DNA of 64,000 nucleotides from Plotosus lineatus. Its lineage: Eukaryota > Chordata > Actinopteri > Siluriformes > Plotosidae. Positions 48,327 to 58,558 of the stretch are shown piece by piece. The notes under the pieces are model-generated. The model saw only the letters and a program-made list of their open reading frames with translations, ran no database searches and had not been told where the DNA came from. Both the position numbers and the translations under genes were made by a program. Every line of letters starts with the position of its first letter. Positions within the stretch are counted from its first letter, which is position 1. The DNA lies in assembly GCA_024760905.1 (NCBI GenBank), contig CM045729.1, positions 63,273,580 to 63,337,579 of the forward strand. The letters are read 5' to 3'.

Positions 48327-49557
48327 AGGATAGGACAAAGGATTCCTCTATAATCACCTGAAGAGAGAGGATGGTTTCACCACCCCTCGAAACAGATCTG
48401 TAGTGATAAATGGAGTTTCAATAGAAAGTCTTTGTCCTGTCCTTTTATTTTTGTTTATTTGCTCTACCAAAAAGTATTGAGCACTCTCCTACGGAAGGAT
48501 CTACTCAGAAAATCCTATATATATATATATATGCGGAAATTTACGTTGATCAACTATAAAGTAGACCAAATTAAGTCAGTACATGCAACTTAGCCACTAA
48601 AACAAGTGAGTACATGGTGTGTACCCTCCACGACAGCACTGGGAAAAAGTTAAGGAAAATGCCACAAAAACAATTATGCAAAAAAAAAAAAAAAAAAAAT
48701 TAAAAACCCTAAACAAACAAAAAACAATCCAAAACCTCCCATCAAAACTAGTTAGATTTTTGTGAGGTGCGAATCTGAGTGCGTGTGCACGCATCTGTAT
48801 GTGTGTGTATTTATATTTTATTTACATCTTATGCATTAGTTTTGAATGTTTAATTGTTATTATAAGCATTTATAGCATTAAATATGTATTCATTGATATT
48901 ATATACACATATACATGTACGTATAACGGGGCAGTGGTGGTCTAGTGGTATAGGGTGCTGGATCGCTGATCCAAAGGTTGGGGGTTCAAGTTCCACTCTC
49001 CACAGGGTTGTCACTGTCCCCCCCAGTGCAGCTAACTGGGTTATCAAAGGCGGGCCATGTCTCTCACTGTCTATGGTGAGAGACATGTAAAAGAACCATT
49101 GCTGACTTTCGTAAAGAGTAGGCTGCAAAGTCGTCAGCGTGTTTCTGTCCCTTGCTAAAAAGGGTTGTGACAGGAAGGGCATCCGATGTAAAAACCTCTG
49201 CCAAATCAAACGTGCGAATCAGATGATTCGCTGTGGCGACTCCCGAGTAAAAGGGAAAAAGCTGAAAGGAAGACAGACATACATGTACGTATACATCAGT
49301 TGAGGGGGGGTTGGGGGTGATCCTACTTTGCAAAGTTTGATGGTCGTGGGGGGATCTCGGTCCGAATTAACCACAGAAAGTGAGGGATCCCTGTGTGTGT
49401 GTGTGTGTATGTGTGTATATATATATATATATATAATCACCTGAAGAGGTCTTCTATAATCACCTGAAGAGAGAGGATGGTTTCACCACCCCTCGATACA
49501 GATCTGTAGTGATAAATGGAGTTTCAATAGAAAGTCTTTGTCCTGTCCTTTTATTTT

Positions 49558-49655
<98 letters not shown>

Positions 49656-52600
49656 GTATTCACACAGTGTTATTGGAATTGCCAAGACTATTGATTTGTG
49701 TTTGAGATCAAGATATGGAGGGGCCAGAGTTTCTGCATTTATATACTGATATTTACATCTAGAGATATTAAACAACACGGCACATCTGTAATTAAACTTC
49801 CCAGCTTTTTCAAGTGAGCCAAAATATACAATCAAAATGTTTTCAACTACCCGCAGTGCAGCTATCAAAGGCCGGCCATGTCTCTCACTGTCTGTGGTGT
49901 GAGGTTCATGTAAATTTTACATGTAAATTTCTTCCTACATTGTAAAAGAACCATTGCTGACTTTCGGCAAGAGTAGCTGCATAGCCGTCAGCGTGCGATG
50001 GCCTGGTGAGCTGTCAAGGGTGTACCCTGCCCTCGCCCAGAGTCAGCTGGTATGGGTGCTAGCCTCCCTGTGGCACCATTTAGGATTAAGCAATTCAGAA
50101 AATGAATGACTGAATGTTTCAACCAAATTAAAGTAAAAAACAATACTAACCCTGGTGTTACACTATGGAAAGAGTAATTTTACAATTTGACAGAATTCTG
50201 ATGAGTGTGGGGTAACAGTGACAAGAGGAATTATTACCATGTACTACAATATGACGTCACTTGTGATCAAAGGTGCGAATCAGAGTAGAGCGCAGTACAA
50301 CTTTCTTGGAAGTTTCTTGTCTTGAATGCACCCTGCCTCCTTTTCATACCTCGATCGTGCTCATAAATTTGGGAGCTTCACGTTTTTTGGAATCGTGGTG
50401 ATTGTGCCCCACTGTAAAGCCTACAATAAATGCCTTCAAACCATAATCTCTATAAGGTTTCTTTTTTATTCCATCTCCCTTGCCTTTATTACAAGATATT
50501 TTAGAGGTTTTCCAGGGTTTCTCTGGTCAGTCTTCTCCACGGAAGGTGAAAGTATGTTCACTTGGATTAAGATATAATGATTGACTTGGCCAATTCCAAT
50601 TCTTTTATTTCGAAGTCCTTTGTTGAAGTAGCAGGATGCGTTGGGTTATTGCCTTGCTTTGTTCCTCCCAATTAATTTAAATGCATTTCTTGTTGACATC
50701 TGCGTACATTTTGCTCCAATAAAAACGACCGAGATTGTTCCAGAAGCAACCATGCACGAACAAGACATGACACAACCACCACCATAAATCACGGATGAGC
50801 ATGTATGTTTAAGATAATGACCAGATCTATTCTTCCTCCATACTCTGACCTCATAATTCAAGTGCGGGTTATTTTTTATCCTATTAGTCCAGAACTGCTG
50901 TGGCTCGCCTCTGCATGCTCGTTTTGCGAATTTCAGCACAGCTTTTGGATTTTGATGCTGATGACTGGTTTGAATCTTGCAGAAAAGGCTGGTTGATACG
51001 AGATGTGTTATGCTGTTAACATTATATAACTAGATGGGAGGAAATTTTGATCTACCTTTGATCACACACACTTTTAAATGGGATTGTACGTTGCTGTAGA
51101 TTGCACTCCTAAGTCTTCTTAGCCTGTTAGAGGAATCCACCTGAATCCCTTTCTGATCATGAAAAATAGAACCGTGGATGTTTTCCCCAAGAGGGACGGC
51201 TGAAGGCCCCTTAATGGTGCAACCACTGTCTGTCTTCCTTTCGGCTTTTTCCCTTTTACTCGGGAGTCGCCACAGCGAATCATCTGATTCGCACGTTTGA
51301 TTTGGCAGAGGGTTTTTACGTCGGATGCCCTTCCTGTCACAACCCTTTTAGCAAGGGACAGAAACACGCTGACGAATTTGCAGCTACTCTTTACGAAAGT
51401 CAACAATGGTTCTTTTACATGCCTCTCACCATAGACAGTGACAGACATGGCCCGCCTTTGATAACCCAGTTAGCTGCACTGGGGGGGACAGTGACAACCT
51501 TGTGGAGAGTGGGACTCGAACCCCCAACCTTTGGATCAGCGATCCAGTGCCCTATACCACTAGACCACCACTGCCCACTAATGGTGCAACCACTGGCCTC
51601 TAAAAATACATTAAACAGCCACGAGACAGTAATTAGGTTAAAAAAAAAATCAAATCACAAATTGCGCAGATCAGTAAATATCATTAATGATGCGCACAAA
51701 GTAATATGTACAATTTCAGTCTCATGTGACAGCTTAGAATAAAAACTCAGGAAAATTAGATTTATCTGGATTACATTATCTAATTATACAAAGCATGAAA
51801 TTAGCCTATTACTGACTGCATCAGTACCATGTGATGAAATGTCCACAGGACCTGTCATATAAAGACCGCCACTGGCATGAGGACTGTTTCCACTGCTTCC
51901 AATGCAAGCGCTCACTGGTGGACAAACCATTCTCCACCAAGGACGAGCAGCTTCTGTGTACCGAGTGCTACTCCAATGAATACTCCTCCAAGTGCCATGA
52001 CTGCAAGAAGACCATCATGCCTGGTGAGAAAACTCAATGTGGGAATCGCACAGCCTCTTGTCTGGCTTTACTTTGATTTAACAAATACTTTTCTCTTTTA
52101 GAAAATAGAGACTCTCCAAAAAGAACACATTGTCACGTTCAGTCTGATAAATGAGTCCATTCCCGACTGGGTAAAGAGCCAAGCTATATGGGAGGATAAA
52201 ACTGTTCCACTGTAGACATATACAGTATAAAAGTTTATACAAATTACACTTTTTTCTGCCACTGGAAATGATTCATCTTACAAATTAGCTTTAGATGTAT
52301 AATATATACAACAGATAAAAGGATAACCTCTAATCTTTATGGATGTGGTGAAGGAGGACATGAAGGTAGTTGGAGTAAGAGTGGATGATGTTCAGGGTAG
52401 GGTGAGATGGAGGCAGATGATTCGCTGTGGCGACCCCTGAAGGGAACAGCCGAAAGGAAAAGAAGGATTTAGACAACCCTTGTCTTTTACATCTTGTAAT
52501 ATGCATGTTACCTTTTTTTCTCTGCATTTTTTACCTTTGGAAAAAATGAAAACAAATCATAAAAAGTAAAGTTACTTTGCATAAAATATGTATTACCGTG

Positions 52601-55600
52601 TGGTTGGATAATTTAGATATGGTAATAGAAATAATACTTATATGGCTGAACTATCTGAAACATGTAACTGTCAAAAAAATGAAGAACCATCAATACCATC
52701 TGAAGCTATACAGACGCTCCCCAACTTATGTTCATTCATTTTAAGTAAAAAAAAAAAAAAAAAAAATTATATTATATATATAAAAGTTGAGTTTGGCATG
52801 CTCTCTGTATGTAGTATGAGACGTACCTACGTAGTACACTGACGTAATACACTTCTTTCGCATGACGCTGTGCACATTGTTTACAAACGACAGACTGAAC
52901 GTGCCCCTCCTTCTTCCCAGTTCACTGCTTGTTACCGTTGTGTTAAGACTCGTCTCTGTTATCTTTGTGTTTACACTGTTTTGTGGACTTTTGTACCTCT
53001 AAGCAAAATATGGTTGGTCAGGAGCGTAAGCCTATTAGTGATAGTGGTAATCAGAAAAAGCGGCAAGCCATCTCATTAGAAACGAAGATAGCTATTATCA
53101 AGAAAATTGATGCTGGTGGAAAGCATGTGAATGTTGACCGTCGACCATTGGAACCATTTACACGCAGAAAGATCGCATCACAGAGCATGTTAAAGGTTAT
53201 ATTTGATACTGTATTTGATATTTGATGAGTGAATTTGATTAAAATTTATCTATTTGAAATTATTTTGCTTGAATTTAATTTATTTGAAATTAATGTTGAT
53301 ATTATTTGAGATATTGGATATTATTTTACAAGGTTATGTTTATAATAATTGATTTAGGGGTGTTTTATGGTATTTATGGATGTATAGTACAGTATGAACG
53401 TCTTACATCACTGGAACATACAGTAACAACTTACATTATTATTATTTTTTTTCACCTTACGTCCGGTCGTCCGGAACCGAACTAAAACGTAAGTTGGGGA
53501 GCGTCTGTAATCTGAAAAATCTCAGATCTTCCCGGAGTCATAATTGACTCTGCACAAGGTTGGATTATCTTGCCACACGGATTGGCCAATCCTTACAAAA
53601 TTCTATGAACAAATGCAGGACAAAAAAATTGACAAATTCTTGGTAGGAAACTTTTTTCCGATTAAAATTAGAAAATGGCGCCCGAATATATATACTCGGG
53701 GTCATATATGACCCCACTTGGTCGCTTGAAAGTTAATACATTGATAGAAGCAAAAGAGCTACTGAAACACATTTCAAAGCTTGGGTTGTCCCTCTGCTGG
53801 GAACTTCTATAAACACGGTTCCATGAAGAACTTCTTTGTGAAAGAAACAGTAATCCAAAAAATAAACTTTCTCTCTGATAACGAAGACACACGATGTAAA
53901 ATATCACTACAGCGTTGTATCTGCAGCACTCGGAAAGCCTTAAAAACAAACAAAGACAGAATGTTTCAAACAATTACACTGGGGGCTGTTAAGGTTTCTA
54001 TTAAAAACGGTCAAAAAATAAAACCCCCACCAAGCTTAAAAAAAACAAACAAAAAAAATAGTTAACATCCCCTGCTGTAAAACTACACTTTCAAAAATTC
54101 ATACTTATTTGAATGTTAAAAAATCCTTTAAAATATTCCTGTATTCAAGATTTGATCTCCATCATTTTCAAAATGCTCAAGTCAATCATTCAATAAAAAA
54201 AAAAAAGAAATTGGACTTATTTTATAATTACCTGACCATGAATCATATCAAAACACAGCAAGCCCCGGACTACATTTTGGAATGTAAAAGTTTATAGCAA
54301 GTGCATATATACAGGAACATTCATGCTATACATGTACAGTACTGTATATCTTTTTACAGGCTCTAGGAAGATGGAGCATAAGGGCAACAGTTGGCATGAG
54401 ACCTGCTTCACCTGTAAGCGCTGCCAGCAGCCGATTGGTACCAAAAGCTTCATCCCCAAGGACAGCAATAACTATTGTGTGCCCTGCTACGAGAAGCAGT
54501 TTGCTATGCAGTGTGTGCACTGCAAGAAGGTGGTGTATGTTTGAATATCTGTTTGAGTATCTGTTTGAATGCAAGCTCTTATGCAGAGCAACGTACAATT
54601 ATCATTTTTTATACAACTGAGCAATTGAGGGTTAAAGACCTGCCTCAAGGGCCCAACGGTGGTGATCGTGGGGGAGTGAACTGCTGATATACGGATCAGT
54701 GACCCATCGCCTTACCCATTACACTACGAACTGGCCTTGTTCTCACAGACCTTCCATGGGCTTCTATCGTGTACTCCAGTTACCCACCACAGTCAAAAGA
54801 CATACACATTCATTAGGTCTACTGGTGCAGGTCTGAATAAGTATTGTTCACTGTGTTAGCCCTACAATAGACTAGTGACCTCTAGCTTCCAGTGTGGTAG
54901 CATGAGTCTCCATGCGTCTTCATCCCATGTTAAAATCACTGAGGGAATCTCATCTGATGGGATGACGTCCTGGAGAAGTAACTCTGGAAATAGGGCAGCT
55001 GTTCATGATGGTTCATGGTGTGTTTTTTTTATATTAAAATTCCCACCCATCTGTAAAAGTTGAAATACATTTTAAAAGCTGTGAATTCTGCATGTATCTC
55101 CATGCAGCAATGACGATGAGTCTGTAGCAGAACTCCAATGTTTAAAGCAAGCATTTTGATATAAAGTACATTCCTGGACAAGCTAAATGCATATTGAAAC
55201 GTTTCCTCTCCAGCCAATCACCACTGGAGGTGTGACCTATCATGACCAGCCATGGCACAAGGACTGCTTCCTCTGCACTGGATGCAAGCAGCAGCTCTCT
55301 GGCCAGCGCTTCACCTCTCGTGATGACTTTGCCTACTGCCTAAACTGCTTCTGTAACCTGTATGCCAAAAAGTGTGCCTCCTGCACTTCTCCAATCAGTG
55401 GTATGCCTACAACTGCTTTCTGTAACTACAAAGAAATGACAAACAGATTTGAGATGCAATTAGTGTAGTATTAACATTTCAAAAATCATCTTGGTCAAAA
55501 TGTTCTGTTCATCACTATCCATGTTTTAGGGCTTGGAGGGAGCAAGTACATCTCTTTTGAGGAGCGCCAGTGGCACAACGACTGTTTTAACTGCAAGAAG

Positions 55601-55681
55601 TGCTCGGTGTCTCTGGTGGGCAGAGGCTTCCTGACTGAGCGAGATGATATCCTGTGCCCAGAGTGTGGCAAAGACATCTAA
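47354..55681 (+). CDS. fhl2: fhl2: four and a half LIM domains protein 2, complete, five coding exons
   Basis: Scaffold protein of muscle and heart. FHL2 proteins have no enzyme activity; their LIM zinc fingers bind many partners (titin/sarcomere, integrins, nuclear cofactors). Joining 47362-47517, 51849-52023, 54360-54529, 55214-55400 and 55530-55681 gives 840 nt, 279 residues plus stop, the family length. The N-terminal half LIM (C7, C10, C28, C31) is followed by four LIM domains at about 40-92, 101-153, 162-212 and 221-275. FHL2 rather than FHL1/3 is indicated by MTER at the start, DLSYKDRHWHE, CQQPIGTKSFIPKD, SGQRFT and the C-terminus CGKDI. All introns are GT-AG with phases 0, 1, 0, 1. 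No stop or frameshift was seen. The paralogue (fhl2a or fhl2b) cannot be decided here. Confidence 0.95.
47362..47517 (+). CDS. fhl2: fhl2 coding exon 1 (residues 1-52)
   Basis: ATG at 47362 opens MTERYDCHYC. It encodes the half LIM and the first zinc ligands of LIM1 (C40, C43), ending GCNSR in phase 0 before GTAATT. Reading through the donor would give a stop at 47548-47550. Confidence 0.95.
47931..48252 (+). mobile_element. Body SINE with RTE-type tail B in fhl2 intron
   Basis: Head TGGCAGTGGTGGTCTAGGGC, body, then tail CATTCGCTGTGGCGACCCCT and AAAGCCGAAAGGAAA. Followed by ATC/TA-rich simple sequence to 48320. A (GT)n lies upstream at 47638-47674. Confidence 0.85.
48321..48449 (+). ncRNA. 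Hammerhead ribozyme-like hairpin repeat, intact core
   Basis: Read as RNA it fits the hammerhead consensus. Stem I is ATCAC (48353-48357) with GTGAT (48403-48407). The core CUGAAGA (48358-48364) matches CUGANGA. Stem II is 48365-48388 (GAG/CTC, GG/CC, TGGT/ACCA around loop TTC, with one mismatch and one bulge). GAAA is at 48389-48392. Stem III is ACA-GATC-TGT (48392-48401), and the cleavage-site base is A48402 after U. An outer 20-nt inverted repeat (48321-48340 with 48430-48449, one G-U) encloses it. Hammerheads of this sort are known in Penelope-like elements and retrozymes. Self-cleavage is inferred, not shown. Confidence 0.7.
48560..49393 (-). mobile_element. Tigger-like MITE (CAGGGATCCCTCAC family), split by a SINE
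   Basis: Interior motifs match 24634-25165 (TATAAGCATTTATAGCATT, TTTATTTACATCTTATGCAT), and the right terminus is AGTGAGGGATCCCTG at 49379-49393. The left terminus is diverged. The SINE at 48926-49278 interrupts it. Confidence 0.75.
48926..49278 (+). mobile_element. Body SINE, tail B, best-preserved copy
   Basis: Perfect 15-bp duplication ATACATGTACGTATA (48911-48925, 49279-49293) in a MITE. Box A-like TGGTCTAGTGG at 48938-48948 and box B-like GGTTCAAGTTC at 48983-48993. The RTE-like tail ends GATTCGCTGTGGCGACTCCC ... GCTGAAAGGAAGAC. Reference copy for tail B. Confidence 0.95.
49451..49555 (+). ncRNA. Second hammerhead-like copy, core mutated
   Basis: Nearly identical to 48341-48449. Stem I (49459-49463), CUGAAGA (49464-49470), stem II (49471-49494) and stem III are kept, but the conserved GAAA reads GATA (49495-49498), changing an invariant core A. 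The outer 5' arm is replaced by TA-rich DNA and a partial duplicate (AATCACCTGAAGAGG at 49436-49450). Probably inactive. Confidence 0.65.
49556..49650. repeat. (TA)n/(CA)n microsatellite
   Basis: TA then CA tract immediately after the hammerhead-like repeat. A (TG)n/(TA)n tract precedes it at 49391-49435. Confidence 0.95.
49852..50116 (+). mobile_element. Body SINE, tail A, head missing
   Basis: Starts in the body (GCAGCTATCAAAGGCCGGCC). It has a small duplicated ACATGTAAATTT insertion near 49916-49930 and ends TTAGGATTAAGCAATTCAG. Confidence 0.8.
50320..50980 (-). pseudogene. Decayed Tc1-type transposase in fhl2 intron
   Basis: The - strand frame 50646-50939 has EPQQFWTN, YEVRVWRK, a YGGG-like VIYGGGCVMSC and further Tc1-like spacing. 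Past 50646 a DNNPTH-like second catalytic block follows in another frame. Too decayed for activity, and antisense to fhl2. Confidence 0.65.
51229..51578 (-). mobile_element. Body SINE, tail B, reverse, in fhl2 intron
   Basis: Perfect 17-bp duplication TAATGGTGCAACCACTG (51212-51228, 51579-51595). Complete tail, body and head complements. Confidence 0.95.
51849..52023 (+). CDS. fhl2: fhl2 coding exon 2 (residues 53-111)
   Basis: Acceptor TGTCCACAG, then DLSYKDRHWHEDCFHCFQC with the H62/C65 and C68/C71 ligands of LIM1. It continues to KKTIMP plus one base of a Gly codon (phase 1), with donor GTGAGA. Confidence 0.95.
52337..52465 (+). mobile_element. Short RTE LINE 3' fragment in fhl2 intron
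   Basis: Encodes LMDVVKEDMKVVGVRVDD ... RWRQMIRCGDP and the stop, then the 3' end GAACAGCCGAAAGGAAAAG. Severely 5'-truncated, in sense with fhl2. Confidence 0.85.
52711..53507 (+). mobile_element. Tigger/pogo-like element, 797 bp, in fhl2 intron
   Basis: Termini CAGACGCTCCCCAACTTATG and, reversed, CAGACGCTCCCCAACTTACG, with TA on both sides (52709-52710, 53508-53509). A truncated transposase N-terminus starts at about 53010 (MVGQERK, then SGNQKKRQAISLETKIAIIK). Sister copy of 39247-40046. Confidence 0.9.
53510..54359. other. Rest of the fhl2 intron before coding exon 3
   Basis: Includes an 18-bp perfect palindrome GGGGTCATATATGACCCC at 53698-53715, possibly a transposon end. Nothing else was recognised. 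Confidence 0.5.
54360..54529 (+). CDS. fhl2: fhl2 coding exon 3 (residues 111-167)
   Basis: Acceptor CTTTTTACAG, completing Gly111, then SRKMEHKGNSWHETCFTC (LIM2) to CVHCKK. Phase 0 donor GTGGTGTATG is unusual (G at +3, T at +5). Intron retention would add VVYV and stop at 54542-54544. Confidence 0.95.
54575..54735 (-). mobile_element. tRNA-SINE with UnaL2-type tail, reverse, in fhl2 intron
   Basis: CTTATGCAGAGCAACGTACA is the reversed UnaL2-type tail, followed by TGAGCAATTGAGGGTTAAAG and CAAGGGCCCAACGG and a head complement at about 54680-54735. A degraded second-family SINE fragment follows to about 54880. Confidence 0.75.
55214..55400 (+). CDS. fhl2: fhl2 coding exon 4 (residues 168-230)
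   Basis: Acceptor TTTCCTCTCCAG, then PITTGGVTYHDQPWHKDCF (LIM3) through CASCTSPIS plus one base (phase 1). Donor GTATGC. Confidence 0.95.
55530..55681 (+). CDS. fhl2: fhl2 coding exon 5 (residues 230-279)
   Basis: Acceptor CATGTTTTAG after a short 129-bp intron. GLGGSKYISFEERQWHNDCF completes LIM4 and ends CPECGKDI with stop TAA at 55679-55681. Confidence 0.95.
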
Positions 55682-56445
55682 GAAGAATACACAGAACAGA
55701 GAAATACCTATGCAAAGCAGCATGTGGAAATCTTAAGCTTCAACAGACTCGTCATTGGCATGGAATTTAGTATCACTAATTTTAGTACTATTATAGAACA
55801 GGTAAATTGACTTTATCCTCAATAACAGCTTCAGCACTCAAGTTGAGAATACAACACTTGTCATTTAGCCTGTTTCTTTCTTTCTTTAATGGCATGAGCA
55901 GTAAAAGCTACATTAAAAAATGCACAAAATATTAGCTTTGGGATTGAAAAATAGATTACAGTGTTGAATATTAATACACTAACCAGTTTAAAATGTACTC
56001 GAATAACGAGCCTTTATGAGTGCAGTCCTGTTTTTACCGTCAAATACAGTGCAATATATACATCATAAAAAAAAAGCACTAAGATTCTGCCAGGAATTAT
56101 ATATGTGAAGATTTGTTTAAACTGCTTGTACTCACCCGATGTATGCATTGAAATGTAAAACAAATTAAAACATTTAAATGAAACATTTCTTCTTTTTTCT
56201 CTTCTGGGGGAAAAAAAAAAACCCAAAACATATGTTTCCCCAACATCTCAGTGATGGGAATTTATTGTTTTTTGTTTTTTTTGATAAGGGGATGGGGTGG
56301 GAATAACCTTTTTCAGAAAATAAAAGAGAAAGTGCCCCATCTACAGTCAGATGTGGGAAACACTGGAGTCAAAAAATAAGGAAAAAAAAAATCCATGTAC
56401 TGGATTTATTTTCCAAACTCAATAAAATCTTCTTGGCAAAATATC
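55682..56445 (+). other. fhl2: fhl2 3' UTR (inferred)
   Basis: Runs from the stop codon to just past AATAAA at 56421-56426; an earlier AATAAA is at 56319-56324. No repeat insertion was seen. The exact cleavage site is not determined. Confidence 0.6.
56421..56426 (+). terminator. fhl2: Polyadenylation signal AATAAA of fhl2
   Basis: Canonical hexamer 740 bp after the stop codon; the most likely 3' end signal. 56319-56324 is an alternative. Confidence 0.55.
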
Positions 56446-57454
56446 TTTTCTCACACAAAGGATTTAAAATAGAAAGATAATTTAAGTATCACTCTTTGTT
56501 GCATACACTCCAATGAGTATTCACAACTGTGATCCTGTATGTTTGTTTCTGAAGTGGTGACAGCTGATCCAATACAGCAGCGTCCATCTCCTGTCCCTCA
56601 CCCAACATTCCACCAGAAAATGAGAATTAAAACATAGAACAACATGGGAATCAAACTTACAGTACCCATCAGAAACAGTGTTCCCAAACGTTTGACTGGT
56701 ACTCGAGTTGTTACAGATCTAGTCTGATGGGTTGTATAACTACCGGTAGGAAGATGTACTGAACAAATGGTTATTTATTCAAGTAAGAACATTTTCAAAG
56801 TGTTCCAAAGAGAAAGATGTCCTTACTGTCTTCTAGAACCTCATACACACCATCAGTCAAGAGACGCTCATGAGGAAGGGGATTTTAAAACATTCTGTTG
56901 GCACGTCTGTGAGGATCTCAATGAGCATGTGGGACTGCAGACATATGAATTCAGACACAAGAACTCATTATCCTCATTTGGGTCTCTTTTACCACGAGAT
57001 GCAGGGCAGAGTAAGACACACCCATCAGATATCACTGAAAGGCACTTCTTTCTGTTTCAACTTCTGATAGACTGACGGACATCATGGCCATGTGACATGA
57101 TTAATCTTCTTTTTCATTTCAGGTGACTTGAGCTCCTGTGTCAAAGCGAAAAAATTATAATTAGCTGACCGCCATGACTATATACACTCAGAATTTACTT
57201 ATTACAGAAGTGTGACAAAGAATGAAAAAATACTCATGCATGAGTGACACACTGAAAACCACAAAGTAAAGTCACTGAGATATACAAGGGTGGGATGAAA
57301 AGTTCATAGGCTTAATAAGAGGCAATGAAAGTTGAGAGCTTCTATAACCAAGGGGATTTAATCACTGCAACACTAATGAGAAGTGTGGAGACCGCAGGTC
57401 AGACAAAAACAAATCACATGTTACACTGCATTGGAAAATCAATGATAAGGGTCG

Positions 57455-57491
<37 letters not shown>

Positions 57492-57585
57492 AGAGGTTAA
57501 TTATTGTATTTGAAAGAAGAGATCCTTCTGAAAAAAAAAAACAACCAACCAAACAACCACCCACCCACCCCCAGATTTTTGATTA
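56446..57585. other. Non-coding interval downstream of fhl2
   Basis: No gene recognised. Poly(A) at 57461-57490. The frame at 56767-57075 has no family signature. Confidence 0.55.
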
Positions 57586-58014
57586 TAGTAGGCCCTTGAC
57601 TATTTGTGTTTTGCACTTGCGCCCTGCATTTTCGCGGATTGCCGAGCAACTGTCACGTGATTTAAATTCAGCCAATGGCTGTTCTCCCTCCTGCTGATTG
57701 GTTGAGATGATGTAACACCCCTTTTTCCTCATTTGCGCACACTTTGTGCCTGTGCATTTTTAGTGTGTGTGTGTGTTTTTAATTACAGTTAAGCTCCGTC
57801 ATGCCACCCAAACGCTGTGCACCTCCTCAGGCTTCTGGTAAGGCGCCGAAGTGCCAGAAAAGGGTAAAATGATGCTGCATGAAAAAGTAGAACTGCTTGA
57901 TATGATTCAGGAAGGAAAACGGTTTGCTGCAGAAGTGCTAAGAAGTTGAATGTTGTATGAAACAAGGTCATCATCAGAATGGAACCTGCCTTAGTGTTCT
58001 GGATACTTCTAGTT
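57586..58014 (+). pseudogene. Tigger-like element fragment with transposase start
   Basis: Left end resembles TAGTAGGCCCTTGACTATT. The transposase starts at 57801 (MPPKRCAPPQASGKAPKCQK) and continues one frame away as LHEKVELLDMIQEGKRFAAE, the Tigger HTH start. Frameshifted and cut by the next element. Confidence 0.7.
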
Positions 58015-58557
58015 CAGGGGTCGGCAACCTTTGCCATTCAAAGAGCCATTTGGACCCGTTTTCCACATTAAAGAACACACCAGGAGCCACAAATCCTTTT
58101 TTGACATTTAAAATCAAATAACACTGTATATAATGTATTTCCCCTTTATGTTAATATAAAACGTGCTGCATTGATTTAAACGACTGCAGAGACAATGAAG
58201 AGTTGTAGAATCCAAATAAGAAACAAATTAAAAATCAATATTTTTAGCCTCTATCACTTTAGGAGCCCACAGAACAAAAACAAAAACAAAAAACCTATGG
58301 CTGGTGACTTATCCATGATTTTCCCATGCAGCATCACAACTGGTCAGATTTGACTTTTGTATCAAGGTCAGCGTATGACCTTTTCAGCTTCTTGTTCCAA
58401 ACACCTGTTGTAACAGATGAACTGTAGTTAACTACATTTATTTACTGAACAAACAATATAAAGAAAAAAATGTCACCTCTAATAGTACACGCAAGCACTC
58501 ACTTATTTCTATCTTTCAAACAAAGTAGTCAATAAATAAATGCCTATACAGTAGGCC
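58015..58557 (+). mobile_element. hAT-type transposon fragment
   Basis: Begins with CAGGGGTCGGCAACC, the typical terminus of Charlie-like hAT elements, then TTCAAAGAGCCATTTGGACC. The opposite terminus is not visible, so the right limit is arbitrary. Confidence 0.65.
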
Positions 58558-58558
58558 C

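Noticed and set aside
48930..49000. tRNA gene-like heads with box A and box B in many places
   Set aside because: They are SINE heads followed by the same body and tails. The cloverleaf is not maintained.
56767..57075. 102-codon frame downstream of fhl2 as a second gene
   Set aside because: No family motif, no splice context and no neighbouring exon that I could identify.
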